Of a stretch of DNA of 64,000 bases, positions 35,801-48,023 are shown piece by piece. Source of the DNA: Ophiura sarsii (lineage: Eukaryota > Echinodermata > Ophiuroidea > Amphilepidida > Ophiuridae); assembly GCA_035610835.1 (NCBI GenBank), contig CM069441.1:102793606-102857605 (forward strand). Direction: 5' to 3'. Positions within the stretch are counted from its first letter, which is position 1; every line of letters starts with the position of its first letter. Position numbers and translations under genes: made by a program. The notes beneath the pieces were generated by a model, which worked only from the letters and a program-made list of their open reading frames with translations, was not told the origin of the DNA and ran no database searches.

Positions 35801-36634
35801 GTACAACAAACGGTGAAAAAGATTCCCACTGCGGCTTTCTAAATTACGATTTAGCGTTATGATTTACGATTTAATACGATTTAATGAAGATGTCATTTTA
35901 ACCAATCGTTACAACGAAACATGCTCGTCCCATCGAAGTTAATACGGTTTTTTTCGAACTGTTGCGTTAGGAATGATAAGGGGTGCGATAGAAAAGTAGG
36001 GTAGTACATTTTTGGGATCAATTTTCCCCACGTCTGAGTGATTACGCGATCGCAGGAAAGTAGGCGAAATACAAGCGTCGCGGGCTGTAGCAATTGACCA
36101 CAGCCTGATTGACCACATTAGTAATTAGCTAATGAATATTTATGAGGTATAGCAAAATGTCTTCTCATTTTTGACACTAATAACTAGAGGTGTAACAATA
36201 TGAATATGTATCTCGAAAAGAATGTGAGTGTTTTTCTCTCGGAGATTTCAAAGCGTTTTTATAAAAAATAAAGTCATAACGCTAAATCAGCCATGCACCA
36301 TTAATGAACAATGACAACAACATCATAAGAAAAGGTGTCCGACGGGATGGTGCTATCTGTTGTCAAAGGTCAAAATGACAAAATGCCGCGTTTTGAAAAG
36401 TACTCGTCTTTCACACTCCCGATCAATATTGATTATGAAGTTCAGTTGTACTTTGAATTGTGTTTAAAGATAATTAAAAGTGTTGTTTTGACGATTTCGG
36501 TAACAGGTAACGCCGTTATATTGAGCGGAAGACAATACAACAAGTACACCGCCACCAACGACGGATCATATCTGCTGACATCGAACGAGGATGATGCCCG
36601 TAATTTTGCTACAGATTACTTACAATGCCCTTAG
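23680..36634 (+). CDS. MMP-B: tandem paralogue of MMP-A, exon 2 interrupted by a transposable element
   Basis: Exons 23680..23835, 24476..24668 plus 25951..26044 (one exon split by an insertion), 28614..28942, 31699..31857, 33703..33797, 34677..34824, 35193..35465, 36507..36634. Read without the insertion this is 1,575 nt, 524 aa, with the same phases as MMP-A. Seen: signal peptide, PRCGVADV (C109), RFKR|Y furin-type site (R129/Y130), [11 protein letters not shown] (H267, E268, H271, H277), Met-turn M285, hemopexin C324-C523. As sequenced, the frame runs into the element and stops at 24728-24730 after 136 codons; insertion plus target duplication is 1,282 bp, so the frame also shifts. All other exons and splice sites are intact, so the lesion looks young. 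It may be a pseudogene, a polymorphic null allele, or rescued by splicing. Introns 2-4 are 1.8-2.8 kb, far longer than in MMP-A. Confidence 0.85.
24476..24668 (+). CDS. MMP-B exon 2, 5' part: propeptide and cysteine switch
   Basis: Acceptor AACAG; begins [10 protein letters not shown], homologous to MMP-A exon 2, and reaches [10 protein letters not shown] (C109). At 24666-24668 the frame meets the TAA target duplication and the inserted element. In-frame readthrough into the element adds 20 codons and stops at 24728-24730. Confidence 0.9.
24669..25947. mobile_element. 1,279-bp TIR element inserted in MMP-B exon 2 (PIF/Harbinger-like by target site)
   Basis: Terminal inverted repeats of 55 bp are identical (24669-24723 and 25893-25947), starting TGCACTTATCAACTG. 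Flanked by TAA at 24666-24668 and 25948-25950; MMP-A has a single TAA at the matching position, so this is a clean insertion. The ends are GC-rich (CCCGG motifs), and direct repeats of CACAAGTCCCGGC-type and CCCGACACCAATATCCCGG-type units lie just inside. No transposase frame, so nonautonomous. The 3-bp TWA duplication suggests PIF/Harbinger; family assignment is inference. Confidence 0.88.
25951..26044 (+). CDS. MMP-B exon 2, 3' part: furin site and entry to catalytic domain
   Basis: Resumes homology with MMP-A directly after the second TAA. Encodes [21 protein letters not shown] (the preceding Arg codon spans the insertion), then WFKNALTYK, ending in phase 2 before GTAAGT. Has four more residues than MMP-A before the furin site, including an NNT sequon. 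Confidence 0.88.
26045..28613. other. MMP-B intron 2, no feature seen
   Basis: 2,569 bp of AT-rich intron; no further exon-like frame. The equivalent MMP-A intron is 227 bp. Confidence 0.6.
28614..28942 (+). CDS. MMP-B exon 3: N-terminal half of catalytic domain
   Basis: Acceptor TTCTATAG; begins VDNYP. Carries [31 protein letters not shown] and GDVHFDGDE. One of the acidic run DDDE residues is Gly here. 329 nt, as in MMP-A. Donor G|GTAAGC. Confidence 0.92.
29080..29660. repeat. ~225-bp tandem repeat, 2.5 units, in MMP-B intron 3
   Basis: The word GATGTGCCCCC recurs near 29100, 29323 and 29553 with collinear CAAACTCATTTGGTGCGATC and TTTTCAATAAATATTTTG in the units. Each full unit brings an AATAAA hexamer. 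Confidence 0.85.
30693..31220. mobile_element. 528-bp foldback element in MMP-B intron 3, TA flanks
   Basis: Ends TAAACTCC and GGAGTTTA between TA dinucleotides, with long inner complementary arms including AGCTGATGTGTTCTTC and TTTTGGCACATTCAGATTGT. The 138-codon minus-strand frame here is a by-product of the palindrome. Confidence 0.75.
31699..31857 (+). CDS. MMP-B exon 4: catalytic zinc motif and Met-turn
   Basis: [12 protein letters not shown] with H267, H271 and H277, E268, then [11 protein letters not shown]. The Met-turn ALMWP is closer to the family's ALMYP than MMP-A's ALMWA. All catalytic residues are intact although exon 2 is broken. Confidence 0.95.
31953..32363. mobile_element. 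411-bp palindromic MITE in MMP-B intron 4, TTAA flanks
   Basis: TTAA at 31949-31952 and 32364-32367. Ends AGGAAGTGTCCC and GGGACACCTGCT; arms stay complementary almost to the centre (CGATCGAAAGTCCC against GGGACTTTCGATCG). Confidence 0.8.
33152..33665. mobile_element. 514-bp TIR element next to MMP-B exon 5, TAA flanks
   Basis: TAA at 33149-33151 and 33666-33668. Ends GGGATCACGTCAAAACTC and, reversed, GGGAAGACGTCAAAACTC; about 60-bp arms rich in CCGCCGGTTACGG. Confidence 0.82.
33703..33797 (+). CDS. MMP-B exon 5: linker and start of hemopexin domain
   Basis: [13 protein letters not shown] then C324 and [13 protein letters not shown]. The acceptor CCTCCAG lies 37 bp after the end of a TIR element at 33152-33665. 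Confidence 0.9.
34085..34390. repeat. Dispersed repeat in MMP-B intron 5, copy 1
   Basis: Collinear with 37589-37899: both contain CAGCGCTATAAATT, CCATCAAAGCTGGTTGCT, CCCATGCAGTTAGCAAG and TAATAGCGCTCCTAAGCGGG. Confidence 0.75.
34677..34824 (+). CDS. MMP-B exon 6: hemopexin blades
   Basis: [14 protein letters not shown] through [13 protein letters not shown], 148 nt as in MMP-A exon 6; acceptor TTTTAAG is weak but matches the conserved exon border. Confidence 0.9.
35193..35465 (+). CDS. MMP-B exon 7: hemopexin blades
   Basis: [36 protein letters not shown] and KGFP; 273 nt as in MMP-A. An open frame continues past the donor into intron 7 to a stop at 35570, but the conserved G|GTACGT donor at 35465 is the expected end. 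Confidence 0.9.
36507..36634 (+). CDS. MMP-B exon 8: last hemopexin strands and stop
   Basis: [13 protein letters not shown] to ATDYLQCP and TAG; C523 closes the propeller with C324. No canonical AATAAA was seen in the roughly 500 bp after the stop. Confidence 0.92.
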
Positions 36635-37259
36635 AGTGCACAAGTAACGACAACATTTGTAATATTGATGTAAAGAAAGCAAGTAGTGCTTACAGTGTAC
36701 CTGTATTCATGTCACTCAAATGGTGTAAATGACGCATGTTTCTCTAATATGTTGTGTATATTTTGTATATATTGTATTTATGTTAAGGAACTAAAATATA
36801 ACGTTTGACACAAACACGCATATTTATACGACTTCATCTTTTTTTCCCGAGTGTTTTAATTCGAGTCATCTTGGTCAAGTAATTATTAGACCTTAACCCA
36901 GCAATTACGTAACGCTAGGCTGTATTTTGGTTAGCTCATGGAAAACGTGTGTGCAACTTTGAAATAACGTTTTAAGAAATCTTTAATATAACACTTTCAT
37001 AACGTTCATACATAACGCAGCATGACCGTTTTCGTCACCTTCGAACGTGTTAACAACGTTGTAACCGAAAATCTTGATGAACGTTTTTAAATGTCGTTAT
37101 AACGTTGTATCATAATGATTTCGATACTAAAATAACTTGCAACTTTGGTACAATGTAAAGTTGTTAGCAGGAAAGGGTCGCCATTATCAGAAGACCATCC
37201 TGTCATTGTGGTGTAGTATGGAGCTATCTGGGTCGTCACGATACCCTTCAATCATCGTA

Positions 37260-38071
37260 GTCAGTCAGCCATACGGAGTAAATTTTCGAGAGTAAATTTA
37301 ATGGACACGTGACTAATAGGAGGCCGCCATTGCGAGTGCAGCGGAGAAAGATCTCCGGATGTGGTAGCTTCACTGTACAACAGCATAAGGCATAACTAGC
37401 TTAGTGAAATGGTACTCATTTTGGTGATTTTGTGTGCAAGGCATGGCGATCGTGACCACATGGATTACGTATCGCGTGGTCTGTGTGTTGAAATTTGTTT
37501 CCTGGGCGGAAATACTAACCGTAAATATCAGCATTATTTGTTATTTTCGTAAGTTTAATTTATAATGTAAGCCATTACGCTACAAGGCCCGCTTATCAGC
37601 GCTATAAATTGTTGCCCTAAAAACCGGCAACAAATTTAAATATTCGCTTTCCATCAAAGCTGGTTGCTATAAATGACATAATTCTCGTGTGCAACCAACC
37701 GGCTGTATTGTAATGCCCATTGAGTAGTTTAAACGCTTGAGCATGGATGTAATTTGCAACATAATGGAAACTCACCCATGCAGTTAGCAAGAAGCACTGC
37801 TCGAATTTAAATATACAACCAGGTAATCCTCTCGTACTCGTAGTAATTGATAACAATAGGTTTACTAGACCGAATTAATAGCGCTCCTAAGCGGGCAATT
37901 TATGTCATGTTAATAAAAAATCACTTTGCTATATAATATGTGCAAAAATGCCACCCGAAAAAGAAATCTATTAGCCATACATTATGGCTAGCATCACCAA
38001 TGGCGGCCTTTTAGTCACATGTCCATTAAATTTACTCTCGAAAATTTAATCCGCAGCCTATGGCTGACTGG
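37260..38071. mobile_element. 812-bp TIR element with a second repeat nested inside
   Basis: Inverted arms of about 70 bp containing GTCAGCCATA, TTTTCGAGAGTAAATTTAAT and GGCCGCCATTG, flanked by TA. The interior 37589-37899 is the repeat also found in MMP-B intron 5. Confidence 0.78.
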
Positions 38072-38305
38072 TAGTGTTTACCCCCCTTCCACTGGTCGTG
38101 TGACCACCAGTTTGGGCGATCACATGATACACAGGTAATCGTAGATTGTGGGTAAAGGTCGTAGCATAGACGGACCGTCTATGGTCGTAGGCGGTGATAT
38201 AAAGGTTGGTTCCTTCGTGATTATTTTGACCACCTCTGTAATCGTACGATTCCCCATACGATTCCAATGTTGTTCTCCCTGGCATGGCGATAGCTTTGGC
38301 ATCTA

Positions 38306-38789
38306 AAGTGCTCAACCAAAACTTTGTTTATGTTCCATAGAGTAACTTCCGATTTTTTTGACCAAACAGGCTAGATAGACATTTCAATAGATTTTTAGGC
38401 ACAATCTGGTACCAAACTTGCCACCAAGCAACAAAGATAAGCCATGCCGTTTCCAAATTCACATTTTCAACAAACTACGCGGGGAGAAAAGACCACATGT
38501 TACCTGTTCACAATCGAATAGTCCGCTCGCTCAGGCACGAACCAACGCAGTTTCACTATGTGATTACTATCCCTTTCATTCCTGGCCATTCAAGTGCCAC
38601 ACACAGCATTTTCTTGCCGCTTGCGTGCGTTAAAAATGCGAATTTGGAAACGTCACGGATTTGTATTAAATAGCGTTAATAATGGTTTATCTTTGTTGTT
38701 TTGTGGCAATGTTTGGTACCAAATTGTTCCGAAATATTCATCTAAATGTCTATCTAGCCTGTTTGGACAATTTCTTTTGTTGAGCACTT
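38306..38789. mobile_element. 484-bp foldback MITE with TA flanks
   Basis: Ends AAGTGCTCAAC and GTTGAGCACTT between TA dinucleotides. Arms of about 85 bp share CAAACAGGCTAGATAGACAT and its reverse. Confidence 0.78.
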
Positions 38790-41700
38790 TATGTGCGATT
38801 TAGGCATAATCGGGCTAAGATCTCAAGTTTATGATTAAAAAAACCTCATCACAAAGACCAGGCATGATCACATTGGTAATAATCCTGGGAAATAATATAG
38901 CCCCCTTACGGCGGCGGGTAGGATCCAGCTCTTACTTCTGTCGATACGAGTGTATTCGCAAGGACGCTGATTGCATCCTGAAAGTCATACAGAGTTTGGA
39001 GTTTAAGGTAAACTTACAGGTTTTTTGAAACTAGGGTTTGAACTGGGAGAGCAAACGATATAATATGAGGGAACATAAAAAAGCAAAGCTAGTTATGTAC
39101 AGCAGCAAATGAATTCAAAAGAGCGTGGGCGCGCAAAACGCTCGCATGGTGCAACATGGCGTAGTGTAAATCGTATGCGTGACGTGACGCTTGCATATAC
39201 CAAACTAGTTTAATTTCCCCGTGAAAAGACAAAAACTCTATAAATTAGTTGTAACAATTTACCTCCTATTTGACCATTACGCATCTAGACCACATAACAC
39301 CACACGAAATGTCATGATGTATTGTCATGCTGAATCTATCAGTCTGTTCCGGAACGGGCGCGCGTTCGGCTTGAGGGCGTGCTATTTAGTACGCATTACC
39401 GTCAATTTTTACACGGCGGCGGTATGAAATGACGGGACTCGTCTTCCGCTGGGTGACGAATAATTTAACAAAGACAATTTTAACCAAAAGATAAGTCTCT
39501 TATCTCTGACATAATGTTAAAAAAATGTATCACTATATAATACTGCAAGGCTTATTTAACGTAAAAATTATCACACTTACCCTAATTTTTATTAAAATGG
39601 TATAAACTCGCCTAAAAAATGGCCTGTACTGCGAGATGTGGGGGTCAAGGGTGTGATAAAATCATCGGACTAGCTGCCGCGAGCTATTCTGGTACCTAGG
39701 CTGCCCTCAATTTGTTTGCAAATATTTATGGTTGAAAAGCAAAAATGCAATGATTGCACAAATTGACGGGTGCGCGTTACACGGTGACGCACACCCGTCA
39801 ATTTGTTAGCGCCCTCAAGTGAAATGGGCTCTGGTTCCGCAGATGACTAACGCATTTGAAGTCCTTGTATCAATATTTTTACAAAATGTTAATTCCCCAT
39901 AAAAATCATCATAATCGTAGACATTGCTTCGGACTAATCTTGATCTGTTTCTAGGTGATGGTGACACCTCGAGTCACAGAATAAGTTCACAGCAAATTTT
40001 AATTGAATAGAATTTATGATAGATGACTCTTATGCGATATAGAACATTAAATAGGCCTACATCACACAGTAGTGTAGGACATTCATGAATATAAATTAAA
40101 ACGGACATTAAAACATGTCAAATAAAGTAGGCCGAGTTTCTGTGACCCAGATATTAAAAAACCTTTATTAGATCAAATGTTATAGGCGAATGTACGTCAA
40201 TCTCGAAATAGGTATGTAAAGCAAATGTGGCTAATATGATTGCTGAACAGGTATATTAAATGGTTCAAGGCACTTTATGATTTCCTGGAGATTTCCGTGT
40301 GTAGCAATTTTTAATACAGATAACTTTGAAATAGTTCTTTTTAAAGAGACTCGTTTGTTTATACATCTGACATCTGACAATGTTGGTTGTTTGGTATGCA
40401 GAACAGATAGTGGCATATTTTTGGCACATTATGTCGGAGACACACCATCCTATCCCAACCTTCCCTCGCATCCTTCAAATGATAGGCCGTGAGCTATCAT
40501 AGGTCCCCGTTTCACCCCTCTAAATCCTTCGGATTGTGATCAATTTGTTCAGGGGATTCATCTATATGATATTTTCCATGTTACCATTGACTCTGTTGGG
40601 ATGTTCTCCAGTTTGAAGAATAGCCACTTATCCAAATTCGTTTTGCCGATATCTTGGTCCCTGAAACTCGTAAATACTTAATAGTTTTGGTGGTCATACC
40701 CATGTTTTCAAGGTCAAGGAATCAGATAAGAATAAATACAACATATAAATTCAAATTCAAAATGGCCACCAACAAACCAATTTCACCCATATCTCAGTCA
40801 ACGAAACACATAGAGCCTTAATTCATTTTACTGCGTATACCTATCTTATCCAAAGAAGATCACTCAACCCTCTCCCAGCTCGATTTCACTCCTCGCGTGC
40901 CACTGATCCCCTGGTACGGGATTACAACATCCTCAAACACAAAGTCACTAACCGTTTTCTAAGCCGTCTTCATCCATCACGTGACCCAACATCATCAGCG
41001 AGTCAGCGTGGTCAGTTGTCTGATGAAGTGTGACGGGTTTGCAAGCAACGTAGCTGTTGTAGACATAGGTTCCACCATAGCTTATTTAAATAATAGGCCT
41101 ATATTTTCTTTTTTCAAAATACATAGATGACAAAAAACATTCGTCTTTAAACGCGTAATATAATATGTACACAAATGTAAACAATCAATGTCATCATACG
41201 TAATTTTGATCTTACAGTACCTTTATCACTGTTTATGTCAAATTGTGAAACTTTTTTCAGTGTAAGTAATACCTAGGTATGGCATAACATCCTCTAAAAT
41301 TGTTCTATACATTTAAGTAAAGCAGAATTATTATTCCCACTAGGCCTATGTGACAATGTATTTTTGAATCCAGGACAGTCCGAGGAAAAAATGGAAATGT
41401 CAAGACATGCAAATGACATGAACAAATTGCCAGTACTATCAAGATTACCCATTCTTCATACTGTTAAATCTCGCGAATTTAGATGGTAAATTCAAAAAGG
41501 AAGTTCCCCTTATCGGCATATGAACTCCAGGGGATACCCGCACATTATATGCCTTGATCGGTAGGTATCCATAAAAGCTGCAATGCAATATTGCGTCTGA
41601 CGGGCTTCGTCTGTGCTGGAAGATCAGATTGGGTGGGTTGTTATGTACATGCACATATTAACATGAATAAGGTACCTTACGCGTCAAACCTACAGTTACG

Positions 41701-43042
41701 GAGAGCGCCTGCGTAGGTGGTACATACCATCCGCAACCGTTTCAAATCTGTGGGGGCTTCTCCGGGACTTATGGACTCATAGTGCTTCGGAATTGATCTA
41801 GGAGAACTGACAGGACAAGGAGTGCAGGGAAACTTTCCGCTTCCTGTAGCCTTTTTCAAATCGGTAAGCTTTCATTTAATGTTTGTTTTTATTCTAATTC
41901 TGTTATTATTGGATTAAATATGTCCATATTGATGTCTCACATATACCATCTGCAGTAATGTACAAATGATATATCACAACATTTAAGCCAACATCAATTC
42001 GCGCCCAGGGTTCCTTCACGAATAGTAATTACATTATTGGCTTACCCTGGACTACATGTGGTTTCACGCTATGGTCCTTGTGGTTGTCATATTGGCAAAC
42101 ATTCTGCAGATCACTTGATATGAATTGAATATTATAACCACTTCAGCAATGTTGTTTACCGCTATATATAGAGTTCTGTGCTATATCACTACATGTATTG
42201 CCAGGAGAATCGAAATATAATTCACGAATTTCCTCTTTTGTGGGTATTCTAGTTTTACCTGTAGACCGTATCCCTATAGTATAAAATGGGAATAAAAACG
42301 CAATGAAACTAAACTCAAAACACTTGAAGTCTTTATTTATCGGTAAATTGGAACTTTTTATTATCAGTCCGTCCATCTTTGTTCGTAAGAGCAGAGGCGG
42401 GTAACAATTCTATCCCTTACCAAAAAACACTACAAAGTTGGTATCATTTATATCTAATAAAAGATCCTTTGACTACCATCCTGAGTGTTGAGCGAGGGGG
42501 CTTGCCTCCCGATGGTCTAACAGAATAAGTAGGCATTTTTAATAAATAATTGGGACATAGAAGTGGGGAGGTACTAAAATTACACGATTCTAGCTTCTTT
42601 TTTTGGATTAGGTCAAGTTACAAAAGTAATATTATTCTTATGTTATTTTTGTCATGAGAAACAAAGGGAAACAATTTTAAACACTTTAAAAGTCAATTTG
42701 TTTCAGGTCAGAGAAATTGATTTTTTTCTATGCCTCTTTACATGTTATGTAATTGTATGGATGTGTAAAGCAGGTCAGATTACGCCGTGTCTCCACACGG
42801 CATACCATACCTAATTTATAGACCTGATTAATATCATTAACCAGGGACCTAGCTGTTGGCCGAAAAATGTTTATCGATGGATTGAACTTCCCACTTCCAT
42901 TATGCTGATACCAAATAGTGGCCAATTTTAGTATGATCATAACTTAGGCTGTTCTATGAATAGTCTTAAGAATCGTTGGGCTGCTAAAATGCCCCCAGCG
43001 CTATTATTATTTTCGTAACCGGGCGAGGTATTGTAACACATG
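38790..43042. other. No gene seen
   Basis: Mostly AT-rich unique-looking DNA. A hairpin lies at about 39757-39806 (AAATTGACGGGTG, then CACCCGTCAATTT). Short frames have no recognisable homology. Confidence 0.4.
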
Positions 43043-43131
43043 TTAGGGTTAGGATTAGGATTGGGATTGGGATTAGGATTATGGTTAGGGTTAGGATTAA
43101 GATCAGGGTTTGGGTTAGGATTAGGGTTAGA
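43043..43131. repeat. Degenerate TTAGGG-like tandem repeats
   Basis: About 14 hexamers mixing TTAGGG, TTAGGA, TTGGGA and TTTGGG: an interstitial telomere-like tract. Confidence 0.7.
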
Positions 43132-44523
43132 ATTAAGAGGTCCCTCGCTAGGTTACGAAAAACAAAAATGTGGGGTATATCGATTTGAAATATCTGTTTT
43201 CATGTAGAGGTGTGCTGCGTAATTAGTGGAAAGCTAAAAAGCATTGTTACATCATATTTGGAAGTCAAATTTAGATATGTTCAAACTTGTTAAAACACTG
43301 AGTCTATAATAATCAAAATACTGTATTTATATATGAGTTCATAATAACCCTAAAATAGCAATCCTAGGTGCAAGTATTAACCTTAATTTCAATTTTAGGT
43401 TTTGAGAACTATTCCACCTCGTAAATATTTACTTGAAGAAGAATGTTTCAGCTTTTAGCTTATGGGTAGATATTTCAAAGGACTGAGGAATGTCTACATG
43501 TACAGGATACGCCATCTACAATTACAGGAAACCCCCAACGTTTCATGGCGTTGTTGATCAAATATTTCTCGCTAAAAAGGTCTAATCACTTCATTATCTT
43601 CTCGTTAAAGTTAAGGACTTATATAAGTGTTTCCTGACCTGGCTATCGTCAGATATATCAAATATGAATGGAGTAAAAACTCTAGCCAAAGTCATTGCTG
43701 ATAATGTATAAATTAATTATATTCATTGACTAAATACCTTAAGAATGACAATATAGGTTACACTTAGCAACCAAAAGTTTGAGAGAAAATACTGGGAACC
43801 CATTGAACTACTGTGTTAAATTGTTGGTATTCTAGGCTTATAAATTAATCAAAGGTTCTTATACGTTTGTTTAAACGAATTTGGGATATTGAGAAATTAA
43901 ATCATTTATAACAATATTTCAGTCATATAGAATTGTTAGTTAATTTATGAGTCAAATTAGCTTGACAATAATACTAAGTTATGATGAAACAAATAGAAAT
44001 GTAGGATGCCGAGGTCAAGTGGGTGCAATGAGAAAGTATAGAGAATTCGGATGGTTTCCATTTTTATAATATAAAAGTCATAGTGTTAAATTCAAACTTA
44101 AAATGCCCTCTAAAATATGTAATGGAAAGATGTTTAAAGAGATCAATTCCAGGCTAGATCTGAGAGCGATTAAAGACTATAGTGACAATCTTTGGATTAG
44201 TTATTCTTTGAGAGATTTAAGTTTGAAAGGAAGTAAAAATTTGACACACTACCTACCATAGGAGTGCATTGGCTATAATGAGATTGTTTAATTATTCATA
44301 TGCTATTTCCAATGGAAACAGTGTCTTGGGATTCAACGAAGGCACATATTTCTTCATTTTTATGGAACGGAATTAGCAGATGTTGCAAGAAACTTAAATT
44401 TATTAATGAAAAGAGATTCATCAACACATTTGTTCAACTCATAGTGAAATATTACAGTCCAAATTTAATATCTGGGATGATCTTGACACCAAAACAAATA
44501 GCTGTTTGATCATTGCTGTAATT
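43132..44523. other. No gene seen
   Basis: AT-rich intergenic sequence without recognisable coding frame or repeat structure. Confidence 0.4.
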
Positions 44524-44735
44524 GATACTTTACAAAACCATTAGCTGTTTGATCATTGCTGTAATTGATACTTTACTTTACTTTACTTTACTTTACTTTA
44601 CTTTACTTTACTTTACTTTACTTTACTTTAGTTTACTTTACTTTACTTTACTTTACTTTACTTTACTTTACTTTAGTTTAGTTTACTTTACTTTACTTTA
44701 CTTTACTTTACTTTACTTTACTTTACTTTACTTTA
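44498..44735. repeat. 48-bp duplication followed by (CTTTA)n microsatellite
   Basis: AGCTGTTTGATCATTGCTGT occurs twice, each ahead of AATTGATACTTTAC; the second copy runs into 33 units of CTTTA (44571-44735) with a few GTTTA variants. The LLYFT repeat frame is an artefact. Confidence 0.95.
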
Positions 44736-45578
44736 CTTCTCTTCTGCTGGCCCGTGTGCTTACAATTATAGTTCTCTGAGACTCTGACAGACAAACATGT
44801 TGTGCCGGCAATTTCAACTTTCTACTTATTAAACCAGAGCTTTTGACAAGCTGGAATGTTCGTCTCTATTGAAACGTTGTAGAAAATCTTTGCTATGTCT
44901 GTCTCGCTCGCACCTGTATGACTGGCATGTTTGAAAAGCTAGTAATCAATACGAGTGTACTTCGTAGTCTGTTGCGACAACAAACTGTCATTCATACTAT
45001 ATATTATGGTATATTAAACTAAATTTATCTTTAGAAAAAAACACGTCGGTGGAAATTCAAATGCTTCAAATATTTTGAACAACTAAAATTATTGAATGAA
45101 TTCACCGATGCGATTTAACGTCACACGGTGGTTACTCGCCGGCGTAAGTTAATACGCTGAGAGCAATACAAATTCCACGAATATTTTCGTTACTCCATAC
45201 GAACGCTACTTCATCGGTACGCCATCGCTGCGCCATCGCTACACCGTGTTTCTTACACTGCTCTGTTGGAGTAAAATTGAGTAGGTAGCACCGCTTACGT
45301 TGACCATTGCGTTCAAAGAAAAAAATCACTCGGTATCAAAATGGCTCCATCGAGTTTTCGAATTTTCATATGACCATGATGACTGAAACGGTATTTGGCA
45401 AAAAGCATCCAAATTATCCACAGTATTTAAGTAGTTATTAATTGATGCATGTTGCATAATGACTAATAATCTTCAAAAAGGGGTTGAGGGTAAGCAAACA
45501 AGGACTTGCTTTTATTGGCCTATTAGTGGAAAGCTTTCATTTAGTTCAAAACTTATTGGAAAATAGTTTCTGAGTTAA

Positions 45579-45976
45579 AGGAACATTAAGTCGTGTTGAA
45601 AATTTTAAATGTTTAAAAATTTACTTCAGAATTCAAGATGAACATTAAAAATTGCCATTATTGTTGTTTCTACTAACAAAAACACAGCTAAACTTGATTA
45701 AAACAATATCATTGCTATTTATTGAAAAACGCCCTCTATGCAAATATTGTTCGCGTTATGTATTACGCGTACTGCAGGGGGATACTATCGGACGTAAAAT
45801 ACTCGTCCCGGCTGTACGAGCATTTTTGAATCGACGTTTTCTTGTACAAAGAGACCTGATTTTTCTTAATCCTTATAGGTGTAAGTTCATACATGTAATA
45901 CAATTATAAAAATATACTAATCTCAGTTTTTATCATAATTGAGGGCGCAGCCTCCAACACATCTCTTAGTGCCCCT
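45579..45976. mobile_element. 398-bp MITE with TTAA flanks, copy 1
   Basis: TTAA at 45575-45578 and 45977-45980; ends AGGAACATTAAG and CTTAGTGCCCCT. Near-identical to 52010-52406. Confidence 0.85.
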
Positions 45977-48023
45977 TTAAGAGGCTTGTAATAAAAACTA
46001 CAGCATATTTATTATCTTGATCAAACCTGTCAAATTCTACACACGTTGAACCCGGAAGTGTATCACAGTGAGGTCATCGAGCTTGTAAACAAAGGTCAAA
46101 CTTACGCTATGCGCTAGACGAATCGCGGAGCCACTCCTCGCTACTCCTCGCTACTCCTGCTAAAAAGCAGGAGTAAATCGACCGGATTTTGGCGACGTAA
46201 CTTGCGTCAGCGACCGTCCACACGGTCATTACTCCATCAGTTACGCGATCGCTACTCCAAACCACCGTAACTCTCTCCCTCGTGTGAAACACATGTTGCT
46301 TGACGTTTAACTTTTATCACTTACATGGTCATTAAGATTTTCAAGATAACCTGTAAGATTAAATTCACACGTTCTGGAAAAAATGCGATAAACATCTTGA
46401 CCCCCTAACTCGGGATTTGGAACAGTGTGTTATTAATAAAAAAAAAACTAATCGTTGCTCTAAAATTTTCCCCGTTTATCACCTCACATTTCCGGGAAAC
46501 TGGTCCCGATTGGATTAACTCGAGGGCTGTAAACTGCAATTTCATGCAAAGTTCTATCCAAATGTTTTTCATTGAGATTTCATACGGAATCCCCTTAAAT
46601 CCAACGTAAGTGCACTCACTTGATCAGTGACGAACAAAACGGGTAAACATGAGACTATGGCGGAAATATGCTTAATCGTTTCAGAATGTTCGACTTTAGG
46701 CCGGGTACACCCTTAAGTACGTTTAGTTTTCACATTATTTTTCAAATTAGGTCGATATATAGGCATGTTCCTTATCTCGTCATACAAAATGTAAGGATTT
46801 CCCATTAGATACATATAGGTAAATAATGTCCACGGATCGGTGATATTATCGCTGTATCACATCCAACATGTCCAACATAAGCCAACTTATGTATTTATTT
46901 TTTCATCCATTGTTTGTGTCTTTATGCGCCTTAGTGCAATTTTATTGGTTTTTGGCGCGGTATAAATGTCAGGTAGTACAAGTAGTTCAACTCTTGAATA
47001 AAAGTTACACCATAAACATGGAGTATTTTAATACTCCATATGTATGGTGTAACATGGGTCCGGATAGACACTTAGTGTCAAAACATAGTGGGTTGTATCT
47101 GTATTAAAGCGTTTGGTGTTAATTAAAGCTAGAAGATGTGAATATTAGCAAAGAGTTCAATTTAGCGTGTTTTATAGTGAGCCAGCCTAATATCCCTAAT
47201 ATTCAAATGTGATTTTCATGGGTGTAGGTAGACGGGAAATACAAACATGGCGCATGTCGGCTGCCAAAGCATCTTTCAACACCTTTTTTCCAATTAAACA
47301 TAAGTTGCTGGTTTCCCCCTCCCCCACCCCCTCCATCTTGATATCAAACTTTGATTTTAAGGTTAAAAGGCCAACAACTAATATTTGATTATATGTTATA
47401 CAGTATGTGTATATCGTGTTTTATTTAGAGATCAGATTGTCCAAATTGAATTGGAATCACCATACCGTACTCTATTGATTCTTGGCGACTTTGCAGATTC
47501 CAAATAAAATCACTTTCGACTAGCGGGATGTGGCCTGCTTGGTATGACTTTTTCCGAATATAATATTTGCTAGTGCTATAAAATTGGCCTAAAAAACCTA
47601 TTACAAATAATATAACCTTTCATTGTTGCAAAAAATTTACAAAATATGCTCGTAAAGTATGGAAACAAGAAACTCACAATATATAAACCGCAATTACCTA
47701 AGGACCATGTACACGTCCCCGCCCATGTTGTTAAAATGACTTCATTTCCACTGGAACTCAAAATGAAACCAGATTTAGCAGATTATTGACATTTTGAGGA
47801 GGAAGTTCACTGAAACAGCTTTTAGAGATACTGATCTATCATTATGGCTGCATCATGCCCACAATCTTGAGATTGCGCGTAGGTATCATTGAATGTGATT
47901 TACATTCCTTGATTTTTCAAAATAAAACATGTTTGTGTTACATTAAAGATTTACCATGCTAACGAAAGAATTAGCATTATGCAAATTACAGATTAATTAT
48001 TACATAACAGTATTTTATTGCTA
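45977..48023. other. No gene seen
   Basis: Contains short direct repeats (CTCGCTACTC) near 46137-46158 and a GCAGGAGTA hairpin; no gene recognised. Confidence 0.4.

Noticed and set aside
40830..41010. Possible reverse-transcriptase (LINE) tail
   Set aside because: Looked mildly coding-like, but no domain motif or long frame could be found.
44522..44779. Repetitive LLYFT protein
   Set aside because: Direct translation of the CTTTA microsatellite.
46107..46292. Minus-strand frame near 46.2 kb
   Set aside because: Arises over short direct repeats of CTCGCTACTC; nothing recognisable.
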